A stretch of 64,000 bases of DNA. Source: Perca fluviatilis. Its lineage: Eukaryota > Chordata > Actinopteri > Perciformes > Percidae. The DNA is taken from assembly GCF_010015445.1 (NCBI RefSeq), contig NC_053126.1, forward strand, positions 16,384,169-16,448,168. The letters run 5' to 3'. This document shows positions 49,957 through 62,000 of this stretch, piece by piece. The translations under genes and the position numbers were made by a program. Numbering within the stretch: the stretch's first letter is position 1; each line of letters starts with the position of its first letter. A model generated the notes under the pieces. It was given only the letters and a program-made list of their open reading frames with translations, was not told the DNA's origin and did no database searches.

Positions 49957-52900
49957 CTGGAGAGACAAGAAGCAAAAGAAAGTCTTGACTGATTTCATTG
50001 CTATGTAGGCTGGTTAAATGTTTATAAAAGTTAGTGATCAGCTAAACAGAACATTGATTCTTGAATCCTGAAATAGATTGGTAAAATGTTGTTAGTAAAA
50101 AGTTAGAAACCAGTTCCCTTACTTTAGCTATGTCGTCTGGCGTCTGGCCCATGGCTTCAAATATATCTATGGATGACGGCAGGTAAACATCTTTAAAATA
50201 ACGGACTGTTTCGGCATCTACTCCTGGATACTCCATCTTGGCCACATCCTCCATCATCTTTGTCTCAAACTCAGTGTGCACTGGGCCGGGCTCAATCATG
50301 GACAACCTGCGGGGAGTCAAATGCAGAAAGGCCCGTGAGGGAGCATGTACAGTACAAAGCAAAGACAGATGTAAAAGCAGAACAGAGGAAATAGGGTAAT
50401 CTACCGGATATTGAACTTCATCAGTTGCACGGCCATACTCTCACAGAAACCTTCCATGGCAAACTTAGAAGCAGTGTAAACATCATTGAACACCACTCCT
50501 AAATCAACAAAACAGAGAGATAAAGGACGGCATCACAGCAATGTATTATCAAATTTCACAGTGCTCTGTTAACAGCAGACATGTGTCAAATATCATTTAC
50601 ATATAAAGGCCTAAGATACTCAAATCAACCAAGAAACAGACATAGTCACATATGGAAATGCAAGTGCCAGACAGAATATGAAAGTCAGTTTAGCCTACTT
50701 GCCTGTGATTAACAACGTATCTGATACTTAAACCCCACCCATCTGGCACTTCAAACAAGTTCAAACAAACTTGATTTGGAACTCCTTGCTATATGACTCA
50801 AGTCATCTCAGCAGATCTGTACTGAAAATGTTCAACATAGGCAGACAGCTAATAAATAGAATAAAGTTAAGCCTTTAAATACAGAGATATGTACTACTGC
50901 AAGATTAGATCAAGATAAAAAGCATCCGCTATAGTGTATTCTTTTAGCATTTTACAGTAAAAAGTGCTTCTGTTATGTCATACAATTGAAATAATTAGTG
51001 TTTCAAGTTTGTTAAGTGCCACTGAAATTGCTTCACATGGTATTGTAAACTGATTTCTGACTTCACTAATTCAATAGATCCTAAAGCACAGAACACACTA
51101 TGATTTACAGCTCAATAGAAGTGATGGTCTGCCAAAAAAAACGATTATCTTGTAGCTTGCAGGCATTTAGAATTCAATTATCCTGCTTCTCAATCAAGCT
51201 TTAGGCTAGCTAAATATGTCGGTTATACAAATAGTATTGCGTGTGATTTATCAAACTGGTTTACAATGTCTAAGTGCAGTGCTCCTGTCTACACCTGCAA
51301 AGTCTTAAAACATGCCTTTTCATGGTCGGTTGGAATTGTAAATATATTTTCTTGTGTTCTCAGATCAGACATAACTGGACTGCAGATTTTATTTAGCATT
51401 GTTAAATCTGCACAAATCATACCCTGAAGACCCATGACACTGCTCATGACCAGGATGTGTCCTGAACGCCTCTTCTTCATGTCTGGCATCACTTCTTTGA
51501 TCATGCGAACAACACCAAAGAAGTTGGTCTCAAATACTCTTTTCATCTCCTCGATGCTGATGCTTTCCACAGGTCCCAGCAAGCCCACTCCTGCATTGTT
51601 GACTGACCGGAAACACACAGACGCAGAGATTACAAACCTGTAATTATTTATACGGTTGAGATATTGTTTTCTTAATATGAAGTGATATCTATATTGTTTG
51701 CTCTGTTCACTTGGCCTTTCTACAAGAATAGATCTCTAATTGATAGATTACAGGTGGTATCTCTTGATATTGCCACCAGATGTCAGTGTGTGACAACAAC
51801 AGGGAGGTGTGATGTAACACAAGTCCATGCTGAAGGGCCTCTGGGTCTTGAGTAATTAGGTGAAGGGGGATGCAATGTTGGATGGAGGCAGGTTTATAAA
51901 TAGAACCTTTATCCAGACTAAAGGGTTAAACACAATAACTGAAAAGAGTCACCTATTTATGTGTTATTAATCTAGCAACTTCCAATTTACAAAATCACCA
52001 TCAAATGTTTTTATAGAGTGATTGATCAATACCAAGGACCCAATTAATTTCTGGACACAGGCTGAGATTTCTGGGTTTGAAAATACATTGCATGCTTTGT
52101 TTTAGCTGTAAGGACCCCCGCCCCCCCATTCAGAAATAAATAAGCAAAATAAGGTGTCATGGGCAGACAAAGCTGCTGACTCAGTTTCAGCTATATTTCA
52201 CACACTCAGGATATCAGTATGGTGGTGCTTTCTGTTTGGGTGCAGAATCTATCTGCCCACTGGAATTTCAAGACTCTCCCAATCTCCTCCCCCCACCTAC
52301 TCTTAATGTCAACTGCAAAACCACGGAGGACATCGCTACAGGAGACCAAAAAAACATCAGTTACTTCCAAACTTTGTCCTAAAGTTGTGATATTATTACA
52401 GTAATAACACTGTACTGTGATAGTTTGCTTTTCCACTTGACAAGTCTGTTAGACTTTTAGTGTTATGTGGTATGACATTACTGATTATGTTACAGTAAAT
52501 ATGGGCTACTTTCGCAGGAAGGTTGAGGGTTAATGTTCTATGCATATGGTTATCACACAGATAAGGAACTGAACAAGGTCATATAATATATAACATAATG
52601 AGTTTAGGTTACATACTTAAATTATCAACTGTTCTTAAACATATGATAAAAGAAACAAAGTTTAGCCACATATAGAGGACAGATCAAATGTCATTCCAAG
52701 GTGGTAAAAGGGGTTGAATGATAGTTTCAGGTGTTACCCACTTACTCAGGATATCAATATGGCGGTCCTTTATATTGTTGATGCACTGCTTGACTGACTC
52801 GTCACTGCACACGTCTAGTGGAAGCAATATCAAGGTCTTGCCATATGCATCTCCTGCTGCCTCCACTAGCTTGTCTTTCTTCTTCAGGTCCCGCATAGTG

Positions 52901-55397
52901 GCAATGACTTATAGGGAGAGACGGAGCAGTGGAAAATATTATTTTAATTAATATGATGTGGCTTGAAACTTTACAAAAAGAGCCTCTATGATACCAGAAA
53001 CTGTTCTTTAGACTCGTACAGTAACACAACTTGGAATCACATACAAATACTTCATCAATATCATCACAATCAAGATAACTTTTTATTGGAGTCCATGTTT
53101 GTCCTTTTTTAAATTCAGTCATTTAGAAAATCATGAATACTTATTTTCTGTAATAAAAAAAACAAAAACTCTTGACCCATTGCCACATTGATGAAATGAC
53201 ACAGTACTGTGAAACCTCTGATCTACTGAACTAAAGATTTCCTGAACAAACACACACAAACACACACACACACACAAACACACACAGCTGTCAGACGTGC
53301 AGGTCAGAGTTCTTTAAAATGACCACGCCTGTCAGTTTACAGGACACAGAATTGATTTCCTCCGAACTTTACACGCTGGGCTACATTGACCCACATTCAG
53401 CACAAGAATCTATCATGACCAGTGACAGCAGCTATCAGCACAGTGTTGACTCGGCTTTCATGGCTTCTTCCATGTTGTGTGTTATGCTGACACTTTGCTG
53501 ACTGACGTTATCTAGCAGAGAAAAAAGAGAGACTTTGCTGTTGGACATTGGTAATCAGGGGGAGTAAACAACCTCCTCTTCACACATTCATCTGAGCAAC
53601 TATTCTTGAAACGAATCCAGGGAAGATGGGTAAAAAAAAGATTGTTTTGGTACGTGTGGACGTGGCCTGAATCTACCTGATAAAGGCAAACGCACCTAAT
53701 TCTTGCCTGATCAGAGACAGGGTTGGATAAGTAAGATTAAAAGAGGGATTGCAGTGCTGTAGAGGTTTTGCATTGCCATGCAATGTTACTAACATTTCAT
53801 GACGTATAGTAATGAAACTAGGCCCTATTTTAAAATATTGCTGTGTAAGTGCCATGCAACTTGTCAGTGCAAGTTGTCGAACACACACAATGCATTACAT
53901 AATGACGTCTCATGAAGTCTAGTTTAGTCTAATCTTGTGATTTGAAAACTGTGTCCATGAAGCAACAAAGAGATTTACGTATTGGTAGAGAAGTGAACAA
54001 GAGATCCATTGTTCTTCTGGCTCCTGCAGGAATTACTCTTGGGCTGCTTAAACATTCTTGAATGAACCACATTTCATTGCACACACAGAGGTCTTTTAGG
54101 GGGTTTCTCTGAGTTTGGTGCATGTTACTGCAACTAATTATTACTTTTATGCACAATGCAATATTTAATCTCTGTTGGATTTCCTAAGGACCCTGGGAAA
54201 AGGGCAGATCAGCTTCATTGCTCAGAGGTGCTCTTATTGAAAGCAGGTCACATTGTGAAAAACAAATCTGCACAGACCAGTGTTCTGGGAGCAGTTAATC
54301 ACTTTTGCTTTGCTCATCTATTTCACGGTAATAAATCCCATCATATCCTGATGGCCTTGCACAGTGGTTCCTAAAGTGGCAAAAGGAGAGCAGTGATAAC
54401 ATAATTTAACTTGGCTAAAATTAGTTCTCATAAGATCTTGTGTAAGACAACTGCTGAAATCATGGGGGTTCACTGTCACAGGCCTAGCCAATTCTGTTAT
54501 TCTGCATAAAGTCACATCTAACAACAAGGGGGGTCTTAAAGGCAAACTCTACCAACAGGGGTGGGGGTGGGAAGGTGGTCTAATGTAATTCTGTCTGAGG
54601 CTCCATGACATGGAAAGGTTTTGGATCTCCAATCCCTGGAGTGACATTAATGATGGCTGGGAAGCAGGAGAGGAGACCCACAGACCAACAATGTCAAAGT
54701 GGGACACCCTAACTCCACTGTGCACCAATGAAGACTTCAAACAAGGCCCTTGCTTTAGAGTGAACCCTCGCTTGTACAGGTCTCAAACTTTGTCCCCCTT
54801 TCAACACTCGCTCCAGTGAGGGGACTATAGGCACATTAGACACGGCACTAAACCGGAGCAGGCGGTCTACAATTCACTGCGATAAAGGAGGCTTTGTGCT
54901 GGAGAAGTCACTTGAAAGAGACCTGACAAGACTCTTTTTATGATTCCGCCTGGAAAGCGGCATCCTTGCAAAACCCTACCCTGGAAACTGCGCTTTCAGA
55001 TGATAATTATTGAACCAAAGGGGCGACTGAATCCCAGACCTTACAAAAGGATATGGATTCGATATCACAAGGGTTAGCTATCTTAATGGACACTACACCA
55101 AAACACTTATTTGTGTTAGGACGGGAGTTGCGCATGAAAGTCAACCGAACTTTGTGCGTAAAGGAGAGTTGGTGCAATGAGCTTTGCAGGGAAAAGTAAA
55201 CACGGAATAGGTTTTCAAGCGAGCCACACTGTTATATGCTTGCTGCTAATAGGTCCGATCAAAGAAACAATGTAGAAGAAAGCGCATTTACCATGGTAAC
55301 GCTTCTTTTCATCTTTGGCCAGCGTGACGGCGATTCGTAACCCGATGCCGGAGGAGCAGCCGGTGATCAGCACAACTTTCTGCCCGCTGTTCGCCAT
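49729..55397 (-). CDS. rdh8a: Retinol dehydrogenase 8 (photoreceptor all-trans-retinol dehydrogenase)
   Basis: This NADPH-dependent short-chain dehydrogenase reduces all-trans-retinal to all-trans-retinol in photoreceptor outer segments, the first step of the visual cycle after bleaching. Six coding exons join in frame: 55397-55292, 52907-52746, 51602-51423, 50498-50405, 50306-50123 and 49956-49729 (106, 162, 180, 94, 184 and 228 nt), giving 317 aa plus stop. All introns are GT-AG. Visible motifs are the cofactor glycine motif TGCSSGIG (12-19), Arg41 in ATMRDL (NADP-type), Asp67, NNAG (91-94), and the catalytic set Asn116, Ser144, Tyr157 and Lys161 (YTASK). The C-terminus has Cys303, 306 and 308, probable acylation sites, and ends in VSPN, a VxPx outer-segment signal. 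Human RDH8 is 311 aa. The closest alternative in the family is 17beta-HSD1. The wording matches fish Rdh8a throughout, and no defect was seen. Confidence 0.95.
50123..50306 (-). CDS. rdh8a: rdh8a coding exon 5
   Basis: This exon encodes the substrate-loop region: [17 protein letters not shown], then the flexible segment containing [14 protein letters not shown], and GQTPDDIAK. The acceptor is CCGCAG|GT and the donor CTAAA|GTAAGG, in phase 0. Confidence 0.94.
50405..50498 (-). CDS. rdh8a: rdh8a coding exon 4
   Basis: This 94-nt exon carries the active-site YTASK (Tyr157, Lys161) and [16 protein letters not shown]. The acceptor is GATTTAG|GA and the donor TCCG|GTAGAT. No open frame longer than 60 codons marks it, because it is short. 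Continuity of the protein and the splice consensus define it. Confidence 0.93.
50499..51422 (-). other. rdh8a: rdh8a intron 3
   Basis: This 924-bp GT-AG intron is AT-rich, with no recognised element. Confidence 0.9.
51423..51602 (-). CDS. rdh8a: rdh8a coding exon 3
   Basis: This exon encodes residues 90-149: [13 protein letters not shown], the catalytic Asn in ETNFFGVVR, and the Ser-containing strand VMSSVMGLQ. The acceptor is CCGGTCAG|TC and the donor CAGG|GTATGA. Confidence 0.94.
51603..52745 (-). other. rdh8a: rdh8a intron 2
   Basis: This 1,143-bp intron contains, at about 52205-52231, a short segment that closely resembles the 3' end of exon 2 including a GT. It is discussed as a finding. 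Confidence 0.9.
52746..52907 (-). CDS. rdh8a: rdh8a coding exon 2
   Basis: This exon encodes residues 36-89, with ATMRDL (cofactor specificity), [12 protein letters not shown] (Asp67 contacting the adenine) and KDRHIDIL. The acceptor is CTATAAG|TC and the donor CTGA|GTAAGT. Confidence 0.94.
52908..55291 (-). other. rdh8a: rdh8a intron 1
   Basis: This 2,384-bp GT-AG intron contains a CA-rich microsatellite at 53247-53286. No other element was recognised. Confidence 0.9.
53247..53286. repeat. (CA)n-rich microsatellite in rdh8a intron 1
   Basis: A CA tract of about 40 bp with AAA interruptions. Confidence 0.93.
55292..55397 (-). CDS. rdh8a: rdh8a coding exon 1
   Basis: This exon encodes residues 1-35, from [19 protein letters not shown] to KKRYH, with the Rossmann glycine motif TGxxxGIG. 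The ATG has A at -3 and G at +4. The donor is CATG|GTAAAT. The last base starts the Val36 codon. Confidence 0.95.
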
Positions 55398-55560
55398 GAT
55401 TTGTCCGGGTAGGCGCTGTGTTTTTCAGCGGTCCTCTGCTGTGGATGGTCGCTGCCGAGGGAGCTACCGATCACCGGACTTTAAAAAAGTAAAGCGGATC
55501 ATGCAGCCACCGCAGCCATGTGAGCCTCTAATTCAGTCACATGTTCAATCAAATCAGTAA
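55398..55560 (-). promoter_or_regulatory. rdh8a: Probable rdh8a leader and proximal promoter
   Basis: This is the region just upstream of the rdh8a ATG. A weak TATA-like TTTTTTAAAG (minus strand, about 55489-55480) lies about 85 bp from the ATG, and a CACATG E-box lies near 55540. A TAAT homeodomain core also occurs nearby, as would be needed for photoreceptor factors. Such motifs are common by chance, so the call rests mainly on position. Confidence 0.3.
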
Positions 55561-56179
55561 CCAAAAAAAAGACGTGGCATTGAAATCACTTCGTGCAGAC
55601 AAGATTTTAAACTTGATAGGTGCCGCCTGCCCTGAAAATGAAGTTAATTCCTTTAAAATGTGTGGCCGTGCATGCGCACACGTGCGTGTTGTAGAGGGGG
55701 CAGTGCTTATTTGATTTCTGAGCTGGTGACCCCAACAACAAATAGCCTAACTATAATATTCATACAGTAGTCACATGATGTTTTGTTCATACCTGATGGT
55801 ATTTCTGGTTCACTACAATTATTATTCTTAATAGGACGTATAGTTTTACCAGGATACATTTTATGGTAGCCTACCCAACACGTTTTTACTATTATTTATA
55901 ATAGTAACATTACTAATAAATTTAATTAGTAATGTTTAACACAATATTATAATTGAGGTATTAAATATTTGGGCTGCATGTATAATTTCATAAAAAAATC
56001 ACATCTATTATTAATATTATTAATATTATTATTGTTGTTGTCGTTGTTGTTGTTGTTATTGTCGTTGTTATATGCTACCCAGGCTATAGCTACACCCAAA
56101 TTAAACACTTGTTGTTCGGCTCTAGTTGACTATTTATAAAACTAGTCCCATGCTTACATTTACCCTATTTCTCTGAAAC

Positions 56180-56430
56180 TTTACTGCTTACTGTTTCATT
56201 TCTTTCAAGCATATACTGTTATATTGTTTTATTGTTTCTATTATACTTTATTTTATTTTTGTGTAAAATATTCTCTTTTACTTTTTCTCCTTTTATTTCA
56301 TTACTACTACTCTATTTTCTGTATTTGATAGTTGTTTCTGGAGCTGGCATGAAAAGAATATTACAGCACTTGGCACTGTGTATGATTGTGTATGTGACAA
56401 ATAAACCTTGATTTGATTTGAGCTTACTTT
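56180..56430 (+). mobile_element. LINE 3' tail remnant
   Basis: The segment ends GTGTATGTGACAAATAAACC followed by TTGATTTGATTTGA. This is a common 3' end of fish LINEs terminating in a TTTGA-type short repeat. The T-rich sequence before it is degraded and the left boundary is approximate. Confidence 0.55.
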
Positions 56431-57530
56431 TGTTAGTGACTTAATGCGCTGCATTGTACTGCCATCTGGTGGTAATGAAAGCTGTAGCACACTTAAGAAG
56501 CACTCAAGCTTACTGAATTCATAACACCTCATAAAAAAAGATCATTGTATCACTGTATTCCAAATATTAACAAATAAGAATGTAAAAGAATGGTCTGAGT
56601 TTGGTAATCAGCTGTCTCAGTTTAGTTTGACAATAATGCCATTAGCAAGGGTCTGTTATGGACCGTGACTAGTGGAACTCTGCCTCTGATAAGATCTCAA
56701 TTGCTTTTTTCCCTCTGATCAAAGGCCATAGTGCAAAAGTCAGTCTGTCGTGTTTGGGCCTGTTGCTAAATGTGATGCAACCTGATGCAAACTAGGTTTT
56801 CCATTTACTCTAATACTGATCCACATAACCACCATGCAGGGACGAGTGGATGGTCCAAAGAGCAATCTGGAGTGATTAGTTAGTGAGCGATTTGTTCACA
56901 GTAATCTGTGATTTATGCCCTCCTCTTTTAAGTCACTCATTAAAATGTTTTATCAAATGCCTTGCCAACTTTATGATTAACATTTCAAACACAAATGGTG
57001 GTTCCCCCAATAAAAAAACAACTATACATTCTTAATGCTTTATCATATGTTGATGTATTTAATGCATTCGTAAGATGATGGTTTCTATTTTTAAGAAGTG
57101 GACTGAACTGGGGTTATCATAATGGATCTTGTCAGCTCAGGTACTCTTTGTTTCTGGTTTGTACAGTTAAGGATTATTACACACTATATAATAATTAGTT
57201 ACAGTAATATAATAGTCATACGTGTGGCTGTAAAGTAGCTCCACACAGATGAAATAAGTTTGGGTGTGTTCTCTGTTGATTTTCCCCCAAGCTTTTGAAA
57301 CTTGATTATGTATTCCACTGATACAACAGAAAACATTTCTGCCCTTTAAAACGTATTGCAAGCACACACTGACTATAGGTCCCCCTGTTTTAATCCTCCC
57401 CCCTGGTTAACCCCTTTAACCTCATTCCCATTTCAACATGGTAACACAGTGTGAAGCATCACGGTTACTGTAAGGACAAGACAAGAGATTATGTGAAAGC
57501 AGATGACATCCACCCACTCTCACACTCCCT

Positions 57531-57560
57531 CACACACGCACACACACACGCACACGCACG

Positions 57561-57594
<34 letters not shown>

Positions 57595-57604
57595 CACACA
57601 CACG
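57531..57604. repeat. (CA)n microsatellite
   Basis: A CA tract of about 74 bp with several CACG and AAA interruptions. Confidence 0.95.
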
Positions 57605-58795
57605 CAGAGCAGAGCAGCATAGGGAACAGTGGGAGAGCACAGGAACAGGTTCCTGAGTTTTCTAGCTTAACTTAGGTTACTACATGAATCGTCAAGAGCA
57701 GATATTAATTTCCGTTGTAACCTTGAAATGATTCTCCCAAAGGGAAGACATATTTTAACAATGAGTGGAGTCCTGGCTGGATGCATCAAGGGTCAGCCAG
57801 TAACCAGCAGGCTGATGGTGCGAAGATAGGTTGAGTCTTGCTGTGAAAAAAATTAACCTGAGGCATGTTATGCATATGTAACTCAGCATATGAGGATACA
57901 TAATGGAACATCTAGATCTAATCATCGCTGCTTGTGTTAAACTGTTATGCTGACAACAGAGAGCAGACTGTCAGCTTACATTGAGTTCAGGCCCAGTTTC
58001 CTCTTGCTGATGTCTGCTTATTGTTGAACAACCATAAGATATGACCCATTTCTCTCACCAGAAAGCAAAAGTTTACAATGAGATAATAAAAGTATATTTT
58101 GCATTGTCAGATGAAGCAGCTTTAAATCCTAGTGTGCAAAACAACATGCACTGCATAGGCATTTTAGTTTATATATTTATATTCAGCTACGTTTCAGATT
58201 TTAGGTATTTGTCTGACAATCTCAGAGTAATTGAGTGTAAAGGCAGAATAGATAGAATAGCAAAAGAATAGCAGCCAAAAAATAGTCATAAAAAAAGAGC
58301 GCCTTTGAGCCTGTACACTACTAATGTGTGTGCAAAAATCCAGCTGTTGGTCTGAGCATGGTGGAGCTCTGTCATGGTCACAGACAGACAGAGAATGAAA
58401 AATAACCGTGACCCTTTGAACCAGACTAGCCCACCAACACTGACCCAAATAACCCTAACCCTACACTCACATTAGCTACAAAAGACAGCGACACGCACTA
58501 GCTTGATGGGTGTGCCTAGCCTACTCCTGGTTGCTTGGCAAAAGTAAACGTTTGACACGGTGACGCTTCTGTATCAATAGTATCATGCTAGTCTAGTATC
58601 TGCAAGAGGTCTTACAAGTCACTTCAGAGGTATTGTCAAGTCACAAGAACAATGTTTTTGGATTTAGAAGTATTTATTTCTCAATAGTGGTAACTAAATA
58701 TGAGATAAAATGCCAAACATATCAGATATATACAGAAATGTGATGTCCTGAAGCGTTTCCGCCATCTTGAATGATTTTCTTCGACTCAAGCAACC

Positions 58796-59068
58796 ATGAG
58801 GTCATAAGGAACAGGGTTACCCCTTTCTCTGCTTTGCCCGCCCAGAGAATTTGGTCAAGAAGTTGGTCAAGGCCACACCCTCCTCGATAGCTACAGACAG
58901 AAATGGCACATAGTAAGGAAAGCTCATTGTGGAACTGGCTCTAGTGGCTGTAATTCTGCACTGAATTACATATAAGGCTGAATTTTGGGAAAGAGACTTC
59001 AGACACAGTATTAGGGGACCACTAAGGTCTATATAAAAGCATCCAAAGAACAGCATGTCATAGGACCT
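58796..59068 (-). mobile_element. Fragment of a TTAA-type fish MITE
   Basis: The right end (AGGTCCTATGACATGCTG on the minus strand) abuts TTAA at 59069-59072. The following minus-strand sequence (TGGTCCCCTAATACTGTGTC, GAGCCAGTTCCACAATGAGC, TTCTCTGGGCGGGCAAAGC) is a short repeat I recognise as common in fish genomes. The other terminus is missing, so the copy is truncated near 58796. No transposase is encoded. The family name was not verified. Confidence 0.65.
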
Positions 59069-62000
59069 TTAAAGCTGTCCACCGGTGGACATGGTGCTTA
59101 AAGGGCCGGAGTAAGCCGCTGGAGTGAGATCAGGGCCGTTCCTGGCATGCTTTCCCTTGTGCCTCCAGAGAAAGTTGACAGGTGTGGATAGAGATGAGGA
59201 GGGCTGCGCAGCCAGTGATGTCTACCAGCCTCCAAGCTATTGCTGTGGAATTTCAGAAGATTGAGACACTAAGACACAGAAGGAGTGAGGAAAGGGACAA
59301 AGAGGAGGGGATAACACAAGCCCATACATGCTTTTCCACGACATGTGCATTCTCTGCTTTTAAGGTCTTGTTGTAAACCCTGCTCCCTTTTGTTTTTACC
59401 TCAAACTTTACCCTCTCCACTTTCTCTACTGCACCTCTGCACCTACAGTATGTACCCACCCTCATTGTACTAATCAGAGCTTTCACCTGGTCCCTGTGAC
59501 ACCTCTGAGCTTACTCTTGCTGTGCCCTGAGCCCACATCATCCATCTGTAACCCCCATCTCTTCTACTCTCTTTAATAGCTAAATGGTTAATTTCCTGTG
59601 TACTGACCTTAAGGATAGATGAGCAGATGCTCCTGGAACCTTCACTGGTTCCCAGCTGACTTTATAAAGCATCTGTTTCCACTCAATATAATTAAAGATG
59701 GGCTGTGTGATAAGGTTGATTAGGCTGTTTTAAATGTACAATGCAGATCATATTTGTTAAAACAAATGATTTTCAAATATTTTCCCCAACATTTTTTTAT
59801 ACTTAAAAATGTACAATTTCTACAGTAATAATTCTTATCATACAGCAACTGACTAACCCTTGTTTTGACCCTCCTGTTGGTGGCATCTCCATGCAGTAGC
59901 ATTATATTCTGGCTGATGCGACCGTAAGGATAAGGGACTCTGGCTGTGTGAAAAGGGTCTAGAGGACTGGAATGTTTGCCACAGGTCAGGAGTGCCGCTT
60001 TCTGCTCTTTTGTGTGCAGTCTGCAGAGGAGGTGTGGAATGCAAACTTCATGAGAATAAAAGGGACGAAAGGGAAAGAGTAGCTGGGGGTCGGTGGGCGG
60101 GAGGCAGACTTAAAAACAGAGAAAGAATGGGTGCAAAGAATTAGAAACAAGTGAGCTGGGAAAGTATTTTAGGGGTTCTGAGGCAGAAAGAGAACACAGT
60201 TAATTGAAAGCAAGTGCTAAAAGAGTAGCCCACGAGCTGCACTAAAAGAGGAGAGTTAAAACTGTTGCTGCAGATGCAGACCACACACAATGGAAACTCT
60301 ACAGAGAGTGCATTCAGAGTAATGGCACGCTGAAGATCATAATGTGGCATTTCTGAGCACCAGTTGGTGACATTCTTAGAAACATTCATAGAGTTACATC
60401 TCATCATTATACGTCATTTGTACAGTCACCGGCACATGCTGTTGAAAAGCATTACTTTAAAGAGTGAAATTAGATTGGACTCAAAAATGTAAAGTTAAAT
60501 ATAAAGGCAAGGATTTTTATGGCATAATATTTCTTCATGGAAACAAACAAAAACATAAAGAACCGTGCCACTTTTAGGTTATTCAGAGGGTTTCTGAGAG
60601 CAATAAAGGTAAAAACAGAAAGCAAAAAGAAACAACAGCATGGTGTCAATTACATCTTATCTTATAGGCAAACACTACACAGATGGCTTCCCAGGGGGGC
60701 TGTCCACTTAGCCACTGTGGCACCATGTCGCAGAACTCAAATTTCAAATAACTTCCACACAGGAAGAAATTTAAAAGAAATTGTTTGAATCATATTTGCT
60801 GTCAGTGTTTGTATTTATCTTAACTGGCACTGCAAATACCAATACCAAAATTTCAACCAAACTTCCCTGCTATTTAGATCAAAACACAGTTATGGGGATC
60901 TGCGTTGGAAACTAACAGTGTAGAGGAGGGCACACAGCAGGGTGAGTTTGTGTGTGGTGGCTGGTTGAGTTTATTTAGTCTGTTTGTTGGAGCAGTTCAT
61001 TTAACAGACATGGTCCTTAGATGTTAATTAGTTTAGTCTCTCGTCATCTCTCAATATTATAATTATCACCAGATTGGCAATTTCCCTTACTGGCCCATTG
61101 CAAAAGGGAACATTTCCACTCACTTTCTTATGGTCACATCCCTGGTTTGGAAACTTTACAGCAGGGTTAAGCAACTGACTGTCTGGAGTAATATGTCTGA
61201 AAAGACAGCTCTGCATCCAATCCCTGCTCAGTGTTGGTTCTGATGGTAATCTTGTTCCTTTCAATGAGGCTTAAACAGCTCCTTTTTTAAATTCCAAATG
61301 CCATAGTTGGTTAAGGGAAGTGTAGTGGTGATTTAATACCAAGCTGCAGTCTAATCTTGCCTGATGTGATTGCTCTACCCCCTTGTACCGCAGGCAGGTA
61401 AACCCATGTAAGAACACATGCTTTCTGATCTATATCATCAGCAGTCAGTGGGTGGCACAATCACATTTCTCTTGAGGTGCTTTCATAGACCAGCGATTTT
61501 ACCAGCCTCTAACAGATTTACCTACATCCCCCCCACAAGGATAATGTGAATTTGTGCAGTGCCTGTGTTTTCTTGGCTCTGTAATTTTATTCATGATCAG
61601 TTAAGGATGTCAGAATTTTCTTTGTTTTGAAGTCACTAACAAACCCACATTTTGCACAATCCCGCATAAAATACCTATTTTTTCACCATTAGCACTGACA
61701 CTACATAGATTTTCTTCCATGTGATATATATTGCATACAGATGTCTGTTTTCCATGTGCAGAAGAAAAAACTGTAGTTGTTATCTAAGGCTCATTCATAA
61801 CTCTGATATAAATGGTGAAATAAAGTGACACTGGATTAGCTGTCAGGCTCCCCCACTCCTACACAAACCACAAACTTAGATACACAATCATGATTCACAC
61901 TCATCTTTAAATCCTCATTATATCACAATAACAGAAAGTAATAACACTGTTTATCACACAATACACAGCTAAATGACATCACAAACCCATTAGGAAGCAG

